From assembly GCF_025629245.1 (NCBI RefSeq), contig NZ_JANZXN010000024.1, forward strand, positions 614-34,922: a stretch of DNA of 34,309 nucleotides, given 5' to 3'. The notes under the pieces were generated by a model. It was not told the origin of the DNA and searched no databases. It worked only from the letters and a program-made list of their open reading frames with translations. Origin of the DNA: Natronobiforma cellulositropha. Its GTDB lineage: Archaea > Halobacteriota > Halobacteria > Halobacteriales > Natrialbaceae. Each line of letters begins with the position of its first letter. Position 1 is the stretch's first letter. Both the position numbers and the translations under genes were made by a program. Shown one piece after another: positions 1-7,309 of this stretch.

Positions 1-327
1 CTCGCGCGATGGTTGGCCCACTCGCGTTAGGTACTGGTACGGCCGCGCCCCGCGCTGGGTCTGGGCCTGCGCTCGAGCGCGCCGTGTTCGTTCGTTTCGC
101 TCACTCTCGTCGTTCGACCGGCCGCGTCGGTCCCGGTCGAAGCTCACACGCCCCACCTCGTGTATCGTTGCATTGGTGATTATCGAAGCGTTACTGCTTG
201 GTCCTATTAGCTGTTGGTGTTCGGACACCACCGCGGGATACCCCACCTCCCGACCCGGGTTTCACAGGAGAGAGACACATCACCAACACCCATTTCCAGA
301 AATTATATGTATCTATCCGTAAAACTC
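1..327. other. Non-coding left edge; no gene recognised
   Basis: No open frame here has convincing haloarchaeal coding character, and I recognise no tRNA or rRNA signature. A perfect 6-bp hairpin with a TCGG loop sits at 215-230 (TGGTGT / ACACCA), shortly downstream of a weak TATA-like CCTATTAG near 203-210. An AT-rich TATA-like element, AATTATAT, lies at 301-308 and probably drives the structured block that follows. Positions 1-180 may be the tail of a neighbouring transcription unit outside the window; nothing more can be supported. Confidence 0.5.
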
Positions 328-460
328 GAACGTGGAAGCTACGCCTGCCGGACGCCGGTTGGGGTACGCAGAGAATGTGCCCCGGGTGGTGGAGCACCCG
401 AGGCGTGGCTTCCAACCCTTCGGGGTTTCGAAGCCATGACTCAGTACCAACCACGCGACC
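328..460 (+). ncRNA. Candidate structured RNA (three adjacent hairpins, one with a UUCG loop)
   Basis: Three consecutive stems are directly visible. The first is at 361-383 (GGGGTAC pairing GTGCCCC, 9-base loop). The second is at 384-399 (GGGTG / CACCC). The third is at 405-437: outer GTGGCTTC / GAAGCCAT and inner AACCC / GGGTT closed by a TTCG tetraloop at 419-422. The set can be closed by GGTT 357-360 with AACC 449-452, giving a multibranch fold. A TATA box at 301-308 places a transcription start near 328-335. I could not match it to RNase P RNA, SRP RNA, a tRNA, or a riboswitch consensus I know. It may be an independent small RNA or the leader of the zinc-ribbon gene at 569. Ends are approximate. 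Confidence 0.5.
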
Positions 461-568
461 TTAAAAGGCTCGCAAACGCACTGTACAGACCGCGAAACGC
501 CCGTTCTCTGAGTGATTACGCTCACACCCGAGTGTCCCGTACGCACCCCGCAGACCGGAGGCAACTCG

Positions 569-730
569 ATGAGTGAGGACGTCGGCCGCTGGGGCGGCGA
601 GGAGTGGAACCCGCCGCGGTGTCCTCACTGTGAGAGTGTTGTGGTGGGGGTGACGGCGATAGGACCGGAGACCATCCAGGCCTCCTGTGGCTGTTATCTC
701 ACCCAGGCGGAGGCTCGAGACCTCCGGTAG
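569..730 (+). CDS. Small CxxC/CxC zinc-ribbon protein (53 aa)
   Basis: A short acidic protein with four cysteines arranged as C18-x2-C21 (CPHC) and C40-x-C42 (CGC). This is the layout of a single-zinc ribbon, typical of the many tiny CPxCG-related proteins of haloarchaea, whose roles are mostly unknown. The ATG at 569 is chosen because it immediately precedes the acidic MSEDVG start; the frame is open further upstream but that part does not look coding. A TATA-like TTAAAAGG at 461-468 could give it its own promoter, or it could be cotranscribed with the structured RNA upstream. The same C-x2-C...C-x-C pattern recurs in the gene at 21335-21526. Specific function unknown. Confidence 0.65.
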   Translation: MSEDVGRWGGEEWNPPRCPHCESVVVGVTAIGPETIQASCGCYLTQAEARDLR

Positions 731-847
731 TCTCGAAACTCTCCCGCTAGCGGTGCGCCAGGTTTCCGTACACGTCGGCTTCTCACGGCCTGAACCACCG
801 ATCCGAATATGCCGTCCCCGACGCTCTGTGCTCTTACAGCCGAGCAA

Positions 848-863
848 TTTAGACAACACTAAA
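848..863. promoter_or_regulatory. Palindromic operator-like site upstream of znuA
   Basis: A perfect inverted repeat, TTTAG-ACAACA-CTAAA, lies just upstream of the znuA TATA box (CTATATG, 884-890). TTAG...CTAA arms around a 6-base centre resemble operators of DtxR/MntR/SirR-type metalloregulators. Assignment to a metal regulator is inference from the neighbouring zinc importer. The related sites at 3784-3801 and 3807-3822 strengthen it. Confidence 0.6.
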
Positions 864-915
864 CATTTTTCTCGAATCGAAATCTATATGACTTCGCATG
901 CTCGAATCCAACTCG

Positions 916-1905
916 ATGACTGATAGTTCGACGCGGATTCGTTCGACGACAGATCGACTCACCCGTCGGCGAGCCCTCGCTGCAGGCGGGGTACTCGCGG
1001 CCTCGTTCGCGGGGTGTCTCGGAAGCGGGACGGACGACGACGGTTCCGGTAGCGGAGACGCCGATATTACCGTCTTCGCGACGATGCCCGCCGTCTGGGA
1101 CTTCGTCCGCCAGGTCGCCGGTGACCACATCGACGTGATCGACCTCGTGCCCGTCGGCGAACACGGCCACGACTGGGACCCCCAGCCCGGTATCGTCCGA
1201 GAGATCGAAGACGGCGACGGGTTCGTCTACCTGCGCGACTTCTCGAGTTGGCAAGACGACGCCGCCTCACAGCTCGAGACCGACGGCGAGGTGGTCGTGA
1301 TCGAGGCCTCTGCGGGCATCGAGTTCTTCGACAGCCCCGCCGAGGACAACGACGAACACTGGTGGATGGACCCCGTCGAGTGCCAGCACGGCGTCGACAA
1401 CATCGCCGACGGACTCGCGGAGATCGATCCGGACCACGCCGACGACTACGCCGCCAACGCCGACGCCTTCAACGAGGAACTCGAGTCGCTCCACACGGAG
1501 TTTCAGGACATCGTCGACCGGGCGACGCTCGACGAACTCGTCGTCGGAACCCACGACTCGTTCCAGTGGTGGCACCGACGCTACGGTATCGACATCCACT
1601 CGCCGGTGGGAACCTCGCCCGACGACCGTGCCTCGCCACAGGACGTCAGAGAGATCGAGACACTGATCGACGAGTTCGGCATCGAGCACGTCCTCTACGA
1701 CGTCGGTGAACCCGCTGTGCTCGCGCGCGACCTGGCCGACGAAACCGACGCGGAAATTCTCCCGCTCTCTCCGGTCGAAACCCAGATCGACGGCAGCCCG
1801 GAGATCGACTCGAGCGTGCAGATGGACGCCGACTGGGGCTACGTCGATCACTTCCGCGAGCTGAATTTCCCGTCGCTCGAGGTAGCGCTCCAGACCACAG
1901 ATTAG
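916..1905 (+). CDS. znuA: Zinc-type ABC transporter substrate-binding lipoprotein (ZnuA family, cluster A-I)
   Basis: Extracellular metal-capturing component of the ABC importer encoded with the next two genes. Residues 17-34 form a twin-arginine signal (TRRRALAAGG) ending in a lipobox with the lipidated cysteine at residue 34 (FAGC), so the protein should be Tat-exported and membrane-anchored. The ZnuA/TroA fold is supported by the ligand-type motifs GEHGHDWDP, DEHWWMDP and GTHDSFQWW, which place histidines where the family binds Zn or Mn. The acidic His-rich loop of many ZnuA proteins is absent. An ATG at 898 is in frame, but the TATA box at 884-890 is too close to it and sits 29 bases from the ATG at 916, so 916 fits a leaderless start (329 aa). 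Metal identity (Zn rather than Mn) is inferred from family resemblance. Confidence 0.88.
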   Translation: MTDSSTRIRSTTDRLTRRRALAAGGVLAASFAGCLGSGTDDDGSGSGDADITVFATMPAVWDFVRQVAGDHIDVIDLVPVGEHGHDWDPQPGIVREIEDGDGFVYLRDFSSWQDDAASQLETDGEVVVIEASAGIEFFDSPAEDNDEHWWMDPVECQHGVDNIADGLAEIDPDHADDYAANADAFNEELESLHTEFQDIVDRATLDELVVGTHDSFQWWHRRYGIDIHSPVGTSPDDRASPQDVREIETLIDEFGIEHVLYDVGEPAVLARDLADETDAEILPLSPVETQIDGSPEIDSSVQMDADWGYVDHFRELNFPSLEVALQTTD

Positions 1906-1967
1906 ACGAGACGAAAGATTTTGATAGCTGTAGCCGAATACGTGACTAACGACACGCTCTTACGTTC

Positions 1968-2720
1968 ATGACCAGCGCCATCTCCGTCGACGACGTCCAC
2001 TTCGCCTACGACGACGAGCCGGTCCTGCGCGGCGTCTCGCTCTCTGTCGAGCAGGGGGCGTTCCTCGGTGTTCTCGGCCCGAACGGCTCCGGGAAGACCA
2101 CGCTGGTGAGGATCATGCTCGGGCTCGAGCGGCCCGACGCCGGCCGCGTCGAACTGTTCGGCCAGCCTGCCGAGACGTTCACCGACGGCACCCGTCTCGG
2201 CTACGTCTCCCAGCACTCGACCGACGCCGACGCGACGATGCCCGTCACCGTCCGCGAGGTGGTGACGATGGGCCGCTACGCACACGCCGGTATCGACCGA
2301 CTGAACGACGCCGATCACGCGGCCGTCGACGACGCACTCGAGCGCGTCGACATCACCGACATCGCCGGCCGACGGCTCTCGACGCTCTCGGGTGGCCAGC
2401 GCCAGCGTGCGTACATCGCCCGCGCGCTCGCCTCCGAGGCGGACCTGCTCGCGCTCGACGAACCCACGGTCGGTATCGATGCCGACTCGCTCGCGCGCTT
2501 TTACGACCTCCTCGGCGAACTCAACGACGAGGGGATCACCATCGTCCTCGTCGAACACGACATCGGCGTCGTCACCGAACACGCGAGCACCATCGCCTGT
2601 CTCGACGGCGAACTGTACGCCCACTGTGAGACGAGCGCGTTCCTCGAGAGCGACGCCTTAGAGCGTGCGTTCAGTTCGGTTCGCGTCGCGAACGCACACC
2701 GGCCCGTCGGGGGCGACTGA
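1968..2720 (+). CDS. znuC: Zinc-type ABC transporter ATP-binding protein
   Basis: Cytoplasmic ATPase that powers the metal importer. The 250-aa length is normal for ZnuC/MntB-like subunits. A Walker A motif (GPNGSGKTT) lies near residues 37-45, the ABC signature (LSGGQRQR) near 139-146, and a Walker B (LLALDEP) near 162-168 is followed by the switch histidine in VEHD. The gene follows znuA by 62 bases and precedes the permease by 3 bases, so the three form one operon in the order binding protein, ATPase, permease. No strong TATA element is seen in the 62-base gap, which suggests expression from the znuA promoter. Confidence 0.93.
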   Translation: MTSAISVDDVHFAYDDEPVLRGVSLSVEQGAFLGVLGPNGSGKTTLVRIMLGLERPDAGRVELFGQPAETFTDGTRLGYVSQHSTDADATMPVTVREVVTMGRYAHAGIDRLNDADHAAVDDALERVDITDIAGRRLSTLSGGQRQRAYIARALASEADLLALDEPTVGIDADSLARFYDLLGELNDEGITIVLVEHDIGVVTEHASTIACLDGELYAHCETSAFLESDALERAFSSVRVANAHRPVGGD

Positions 2721-2723
2721 ACC

Positions 2724-3770
2724 GTGTCGCTCGACCGCTCCAGTCTCCTCCGCTCCGTGCGCGAGGAGTTTCTCGTCCTCGGTATCCTCGCCGCGGTCGC
2801 GCTCCTCTCTGCGGGGTTCATCGTGGCCGTCTTCCCCACCCTCTACAGCCTGTTCTGGAGTAGCACGTGTCACTCGTTCGAGGTCGGTCTGGGTGCCTTC
2901 TCGACGACCTGGGTAGGCCAGCAACTGAGCACGTGGCTCGGTCTCTCGTTCGATCCGTGGCTCGTCTGTAGCGGCTTCCTCCAGCGCGGGTTCACCGCGG
3001 GAATCCTCATCGCGATCACCGCGCCGGTCGTCGGCGCCTACCTCGTCAACCGCCAGATGGCGCTCATCGGTGAGGCACTCGCGCACACGGCGTTCGGTGG
3101 GGTCGCCATCGGCCTGTTCGTCGGGGCCGCCGTCCCGAGTCTCAACTACCCCCTCGGCTTCGCGCTCGTCGTCGCGGCCATCGCCGCCCTCGGCATGCAG
3201 TACGTGGCGGTGAAGACCGACGGCTACGCGGACGTCCCCATCGCGATCATGCTCACCGGCGGCTTCGCCGTCGGCGTCGCCATCATCTCCTACGGCGTCA
3301 CCTTCAGTGCGACCGTCGAGAGCTACCTCTTCGGCGACATCCTGTTCGTTCCCTTCGAGAACGTCCAACTGATGGTCGCGCTCACTCTCATCGTCGCGGC
3401 CACCATCGCCCTGACGCACAAGCAACTGCTGTTTATCACGTTCGACCGCGAAGCCGCCCGCCTCGCGCGCATCAACGTCTGGTTCTACGACACGCTGCTC
3501 ATCGTCCTCACCGCACTCGTCGTCGTCGCCGCGATGCAGATTCTCGGTGCCATCCTCGTCGCGGGCATGCTCGTCATCCCGGTCGCCGCCGCAATGGTCC
3601 TCACCAGCAGTTTCACTCGAGGGCTCGTCCTCTCGGTTCTCTTCGGCCAACTCGCCATCGTCGGCGGCATCCTCTCGTCTGCGCACTGGAACGTCGCCAC
3701 GGGCGCGATGATCATCATCGCCGCCATCTGCCTCTACCTCGGTGCGCTCGCCGTCACCAGCCTGCGGTGA
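2724..3770 (+). CDS. znuB: Zinc-type ABC transporter permease (ABC-3 family)
   Basis: Membrane channel of the metal importer. A GTG start at 2724 lies 3 bases after the znuC stop, consistent with translational coupling, and gives 348 aa. That is longer than the usual 270-290 aa of the family because of an N-terminal extension of about 90 residues. The extension contains one hydrophobic segment (about residues 17-42) and two cysteines before the ABC-3 core. The core begins near residue 90 (QRGFTAGILIAITAPVVGAYLV) and has about eight hydrophobic segments and the conserved ALxGEALAHTAFGGV-type element. The extension appears to be an additional transmembrane helix plus an extracellular loop; its role is unknown. 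Confidence 0.92.
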   Translation: MSLDRSSLLRSVREEFLVLGILAAVALLSAGFIVAVFPTLYSLFWSSTCHSFEVGLGAFSTTWVGQQLSTWLGLSFDPWLVCSGFLQRGFTAGILIAITAPVVGAYLVNRQMALIGEALAHTAFGGVAIGLFVGAAVPSLNYPLGFALVVAAIAALGMQYVAVKTDGYADVPIAIMLTGGFAVGVAIISYGVTFSATVESYLFGDILFVPFENVQLMVALTLIVAATIALTHKQLLFITFDREAARLARINVWFYDTLLIVLTALVVVAAMQILGAILVAGMLVIPVAAAMVLTSSFTRGLVLSVLFGQLAIVGGILSSAHWNVATGAMIIIAAICLYLGALAVTSLR

Positions 3771-3783
3771 GGTCCCCCGAACG

Positions 3784-3822
3784 AATTAGACTGAGCTAAT
3801 TATATATTTAGACATAGTAAAA
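3784..3822. promoter_or_regulatory. Two operator-like palindromes flanking an orphan TATA box
   Basis: AATTAG-ACTGAG-CTAATT at 3784-3801 is a perfect palindrome with 6-bp arms and a 6-base centre. It is followed by TATATATTT (3801-3809) and by TTTAGACATAGTAAA (3807-3821), which shares its first eight bases (TTTAGACA) with the znuA site at 848. The arrangement is that of a regulated promoter pointing rightwards. It lies 14 bases after the znuB stop, so it cannot serve the znu genes; its product must lie between 3830 and about 4030. Binding by a metal-dependent repressor is inference. Confidence 0.6.
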
Positions 3823-3829
3823 CTTATCC

Positions 3830-3940
3830 GGATACGCCTCCTGCCCACTAGTGCGGTTCGGGCGACGCCAGTGTCCGACCCGCGAGCCAGGTGAGCTCCG
3901 CTGTCACTGGCAGTTCGTGATCAGGGACGCCCCTGACATT
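3830..3940 (+). ncRNA. Candidate metal-regulated small RNA (alternative to the small ORF at 3851)
   Basis: The expected transcription start from the promoter at 3801-3809 is near 3830. The downstream sequence contains a stem with 7-bp perfect arms (GCCAGTG 3867-3873 with CACTGGC 3905-3911). A tight perfect hairpin follows at 3921-3936 (TCAGGG-ACGC-CCCTGA). These could be the body and 3' end of a small RNA. No poly-T run closes it, so the end is a guess. A short coding frame starting at GTG 3851 overlaps it and is the alternative reading. Confidence 0.3.
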
Positions 3941-4009
3941 TCTCCACGGAACCCGCCGCCCTCGTCACGAGTGCACGGCTCTCGGCTCGAGAGACTGCTG
4001 CAAAAATAG
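3851..4009 (+). CDS. Possible 52-aa protein with Cys-Cys-His motif behind the orphan promoter
   Basis: A GTG-initiated frame starts about 20 bases after the predicted transcription start. It encodes a basic 52-residue peptide with C8, C18 and H19 (QCPTRE...RCHWQF) and ends at TAG 4007-4009, just before the convergent ferredoxin gene. The first 30 codons have moderately high GC in third positions; the rest does not look strongly coding. If real, a two-Cys/one-His peptide under a metal-type operator could bind metal. I do not recognise a family. It may instead be non-coding (see the overlapping RNA candidate). Confidence 0.25.
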   Translation: MRFGRRQCPTREPGELRCHWQFVIRDAPDISPRNPPPSSRVHGSRLERLLQK

Positions 4010-4033
4010 TCGAGTTGTGCGCGTCGAGGAGGT

Positions 4034-4423
4034 TTAGATGACGCGGTTCTGCAGGTAGTCGAGGTGCTTGGCGTTGTAGACGATCTTGACCTCGTCGGCG
4101 GCCGGCGAGCCGATGCAGGTGAGACGGACGTTCTTCTCGTCGACCTCCTCGTCGGAGAGGATCTGCTGCATGTCCATCTCGATGTCGCCCTCGAGGACGA
4201 TCGCTGCACAGTTCGCACACGCGCCAGCGCGACACGAGAAGGGCCAGTCGTAGCCCTGGGCCTCGGCGGCCTCGAGGATGTACTCGCCCTCGTTGACTTC
4301 GATCTCGCCGTGGTCTTCGTCGTCGAAGCCCTCGCCTGCGGCCTTCTCGAAGAGGTCGTCGTCTTCGAGGTCCCATCCCTGGTCGTCTAGCACTTCGTAG
4401 TTTAGGTATTCTACCGTGGGCAT
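4034..4423 (-). CDS. fdx: Halophilic plant-type [2Fe-2S] ferredoxin
   Basis: Small cytoplasmic electron carrier of 129 aa, the usual length of haloarchaeal ferredoxins. In haloarchaea this protein accepts electrons from 2-oxoacid:ferredoxin oxidoreductases. The cluster ligands are C64, C69, C72 (CRAGACANC) and C103 (LTCIG), one residue offset from the well-studied Halobacterium protein. The acidic insertion of about 25 residues near the N-terminus (residues 16-40), typical of the halophilic family, is present. The start at 4423 is supported by a TATA element (CTATA on the minus strand, 4451-4455) about 29 bases upstream. It converges on the metal-operator region at 3784. Confidence 0.96.
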   Translation of the reverse strand: MPTVEYLNYEVLDDQGWDLEDDDLFEKAAGEGFDDEDHGEIEVNEGEYILEAAEAQGYDWPFSCRAGACANCAAIVLEGDIEMDMQQILSDEEVDEKNVRLTCIGSPAADEVKIVYNAKHLDYLQNRVI

Positions 4424-4798
4424 CACTTCAGGCTTTGCGGCCCGGACTGGTATAGCTTGCTGTTCGCATCTATCCTGCCTTTCCGGGACGTTTCGCTCGA
4501 GATGGGTGTCGAAACTCGACGTTCGTCTGATTTCTTCTCGTGACTGTCGCTGAAAAGAGTATGTCCGTGAAGAATCTCTGTTCGACTCTCGTGAGCGTGC
4601 GAAACCGCCCCACAGAACCCGGATTCCGCCGCGTTTCGTCCCCTGATAGCATCTCGCAAGCGAGGTGGGGATGACGGAGACGGCCGTCGACCCCGCGGCG
4701 ACGGGTGGGTGCCGGTCCACCCCGTCACGTCACCAGACCGGTGGCGCGCCTCGACCCGGATCAGGCCGCTTATTCCGTCGGCGCGCGCGTGTACGACC
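4424..4798. other. 375-bp divergent intergenic region between fdx and hisA
   Basis: It holds the fdx promoter at its left end (TATA at 4451-4455, minus strand) and the hisA promoter at its right end (CTTATT near 4769-4774, about 27 bases before the ATG). Between them I find no open frame with haloarchaeal coding character. One short hairpin, CTCGC-AA-GCGAG, is present near 4652-4663. No tRNA or convincing box C/D motif was seen. Confidence 0.5.
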
Positions 4799-5533
4799 AT
4801 GTCCACGCAGTTCCCGCGGTTCGAGGTCATCCCGGCGGTCGACGTACAACACGGCGAGGTCGTCCAGCTCGTTCAGGGCGAACGCGGCACCGAGAAGACC
4901 TACGGCGACCCCGTCGACGCCGCCACGCGCTGGATCGATGCGGGTGCGCGCTCGCTCCACCTCGTCGACTTAGACGGGGCGTTCGACGGCGAACGCGCCA
5001 ACGGAGCGGCCATCGACGCCGTCGTCGACGCCGTCTCGGTCCCGACCCAGCTCGGCGGCGGGATCAGGAGCGCCGCCGACGCCACCGACGTACTCGAGCG
5101 CGGTGTCGACCGCGTCATCCTCGGTACTGCGGCGGTCGAGAACCCCGATATCGTCGCCGAGATCAGCGAGCGCCACCCCGACAGCGTCGTCGTCAGCCTC
5201 GACGCGAAAGACGGCGAGGTCGTCGTCGAAGGGTGGACCGAGGGCGCGGGAATCTCGCCCGTCGAGGCCGCCGCGCGCTACGACGACCTCGGTGCCTGTG
5301 CCATCCTCTTCACCAATGTCGACGTCGAGGGGAAACTCGAGGGTGTCGCGACCGACCCCGTCCGCGACCTCGTCGCGGCGACCGACGTACCGATCATCGC
5401 CAGCGGCGGCGTCGCCACGCTCGCTGACGTGACGGCGCTGCGAGACGCCGGGGCGGCCGCCGTCGTCGTCGGCAGCGCCCTCTACGAGGGCAAGTTCACG
5501 CTCGCGGAGGCGCAGGCGGCCGTCGAGGAGTGA
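4799..5533 (+). CDS. hisA: Phosphoribosylformimino-5-aminoimidazole carboxamide ribotide isomerase
   Basis: Fourth step of histidine biosynthesis: isomerises ProFAR to PRFAR in the cytoplasm. The 244-residue (beta/alpha)8 barrel shows the N-terminal catalytic Asp in VIPAVDVQHG, the substrate phosphate loops QLGGGIRS and IIASGGVATL, and the second acidic catalytic position in LFTNVDVEG. These features separate HisA from HisF less clearly, but the QHGEVVQLVQGE start is HisA-like. ATG 4799 lies about 27 bases after a TATA-like CTTATT, so the transcript should be leaderless. hisB lies 2.3 kb downstream on the same strand, separated by two minus-strand genes. Confidence 0.93.
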   Translation: MSTQFPRFEVIPAVDVQHGEVVQLVQGERGTEKTYGDPVDAATRWIDAGARSLHLVDLDGAFDGERANGAAIDAVVDAVSVPTQLGGGIRSAADATDVLERGVDRVILGTAAVENPDIVAEISERHPDSVVVSLDAKDGEVVVEGWTEGAGISPVEAAARYDDLGACAILFTNVDVEGKLEGVATDPVRDLVAATDVPIIASGGVATLADVTALRDAGAAAVVVGSALYEGKFTLAEAQAAVEE

Positions 5534-5546
5534 CCGCGGCGCTCAC

Positions 5547-7058
5547 TCACGAGGTCCAGTACGCCCGTGTCAACAACACGAGTACGGGGATGATCTCGAT
5601 GCGGCCGACCCACATCATGACGACCATCACCGCGCGGGTGCTCGTGGGGAAGGCGAGGTAGTTGCCGAACGGGCCAGCCTCGCCGAAGGCAGGACCGATG
5701 TTGAGGAAGATCGAGGCGGCGGCTCCCATCGCGTCGAACTCCGTGACGACGGTGCCCGCTCGAGCGGCGTCGGAGACGATGACGATGGTGAGTGCGAAGA
5801 AGATGACGAGCGCGAGCAGGACGTAGGAGTAGACGTCGCGGATGGTCTCCTCGTCGACGACCTCGCCGCCGAGACGGATCGGGCGGACAGCGCGCGGGTG
5901 GACGGCGAGAAAGAGGTTCCGCCTGAACGCCTTGAGGACGATCACCCAGCGTAGCGCCTTGATCGAACAGGTCGTACTGCCGGCCATGCCGCCGATGAAC
6001 ATACACAGAAAGAGCATGTGCTTCGCCCCGGGCGTCCACAGGTCGAAGTCCGCCGAGGCGTAGCCCGTCGTCGTCGTGATCGAGATGACGTTGAACAGGC
6101 CGTGGCGGACCGTCTCCTCGACGCTCGAGAAGGTGCCGTCTGCGAGCAGGAGGAAGACGACTACGCTCGAGAAGAACGCGAGCATGCCGACGTAGAAGCG
6201 AAATTCATCGCTCTCGAGCGGTCGCCGAAGGTCGCCACCGGTGAGGTAGTAGAGCAGGATGATGTTGGTCGCGCCGAGGATCATAAAGGGCATGAGCGCC
6301 CACTGGACGGCGGGTGAGAATGCGCCGATGCTGTCGCCTTCGGGCGAGAAGCCCGCCGTCGAGACGCTCGTCAGGCCGTGGGAGACGGCGTTGAAGAGGT
6401 CCATGTTCGGTGCGAGACCGACGAGGTGGAGACCGTAGAGGACGGCCATCGCGAGCAGCGTCAGGCCGACGTAGAGCCACCAGATGAGCCGGGCGGTCTC
6501 ACCGATGTGTGGGCGAAGCTTCCGGACGTTCTGGGTCTGGGTCTCGGTCTCCATCAGCTGTGCACCCCCGACCATCAGGTTCGAGAGCAGGCCGATGGCG
6601 ACGACGAGGATGCCGAGTCCGCCGAGCCACTGGATGAGCTGTCGCCAGAACAACACCGCCCGCGAGTGGTCGTCGAAGTCCTCGATGACGGTTGCCCCCG
6701 TCGTCGTGATGCCGCTCATGCTCTCGAACAGCGCGTTGACGGGGTGGGCGAGTGCTCGCGAGTTCGTGACGTTCGCGGGGTCTGCGAGGACGAACGGAAT
6801 CGCCCCGACGACCGCGACGCCGAGCCAGGTCAGCGCGACCACCAGAAACGCCTCGCGCTGGTGGATGTCCGGGTCCTCGTAGGTCCGCTCGAGGGCGAGA
6901 CCGACGACGGTGGTGACGACGATGGCGGCCACGAACGGGAGGACGTCGTCGCCGTCGAACACCGCGAGTGCCAGCGGCAACAGGAGCGCCACGGCGAGCC
7001 ACTTGAGAACGGTCCCGGTGAGGCTGACGCTCGCTCGCCACTCGACGCGGATGGTCAT
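5547..7058 (-). CDS. trkH: TrkH family potassium uptake membrane subunit
   Basis: Membrane pore of a Trk/Ktr-type K+ transporter. In haloarchaea such uptake supplies the molar cytoplasmic K+ needed for osmotic balance. The 503-aa protein has the fourfold M-P-M repeat with four selectivity-filter segments: SGITTTGATV near residue 118, SVSTAGFS near 237, SITTTTGYA near 332 and NIGPAFGEAG near 450. No TrkA/KtrA NAD-binding regulator lies beside it here. The nearest TATA-like element on the minus strand (about 7144-7151) is some 90 bases upstream, implying a leader unless a weaker promoter is used. The gene sits between hisA and hisB, on the opposite strand. Confidence 0.93.
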   Translation of the reverse strand: MTIRVEWRASVSLTGTVLKWLAVALLLPLALAVFDGDDVLPFVAAIVVTTVVGLALERTYEDPDIHQREAFLVVALTWLGVAVVGAIPFVLADPANVTNSRALAHPVNALFESMSGITTTGATVIEDFDDHSRAVLFWRQLIQWLGGLGILVVAIGLLSNLMVGGAQLMETETQTQNVRKLRPHIGETARLIWWLYVGLTLLAMAVLYGLHLVGLAPNMDLFNAVSHGLTSVSTAGFSPEGDSIGAFSPAVQWALMPFMILGATNIILLYYLTGGDLRRPLESDEFRFYVGMLAFFSSVVVFLLLADGTFSSVEETVRHGLFNVISITTTTGYASADFDLWTPGAKHMLFLCMFIGGMAGSTTCSIKALRWVIVLKAFRRNLFLAVHPRAVRPIRLGGEVVDEETIRDVYSYVLLALVIFFALTIVIVSDAARAGTVVTEFDAMGAAASIFLNIGPAFGEAGPFGNYLAFPTSTRAVMVVMMWVGRIEIIPVLVLLTRAYWTS

Positions 7059-7309
7059 CGGTCACCCGGCGCTCGAACGCCGTCCCACGGCACACCCGTC
7101 CGTTCGCTGGCCCGATTCACACCCTCTCCCTCGAAGCCACGCGAAATAAAAGACCGGTATTCGACGTCTATCCGTGCTCACCGACCGGTAGACGTTCGTT
7201 AGCGTCACCACTCGAGCGAACGAACGCACCGTCGGAAGTGGAACAGAACCGTGATCGGAGGTGGCTGGAGGACGGCCGTAGAGACCGGAGCGGACGCTCG
7301 GGCGGCGGT

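Noticed and set aside
1-180. Possible tRNA or rRNA fragment at the left edge
   Set aside because: No T-arm consensus, no acceptor pairing and no recognisable rRNA motif could be found.
357-452. Structured block as a long-variable-arm tRNA
   Set aside because: Length is near 96 bases and termini pair, but there is no D-arm, anticodon arm or GGTTCRA T-loop.
2658-3686. Long acidic/arginine-rich open frame antisense to znuB (342 codons)
   Set aside because: It is composed almost entirely of D, E, R, G and is the mirror of a GC-rich membrane-protein gene; no domain resemblance and znuB itself is unmistakable.
4540-4650. Possible box C/D guide RNA (GTGAAGA and CCTGA motifs)
   Set aside because: The C box does not match RTGATGA, spacing to D-like motifs is irregular, and no promoter points at it.
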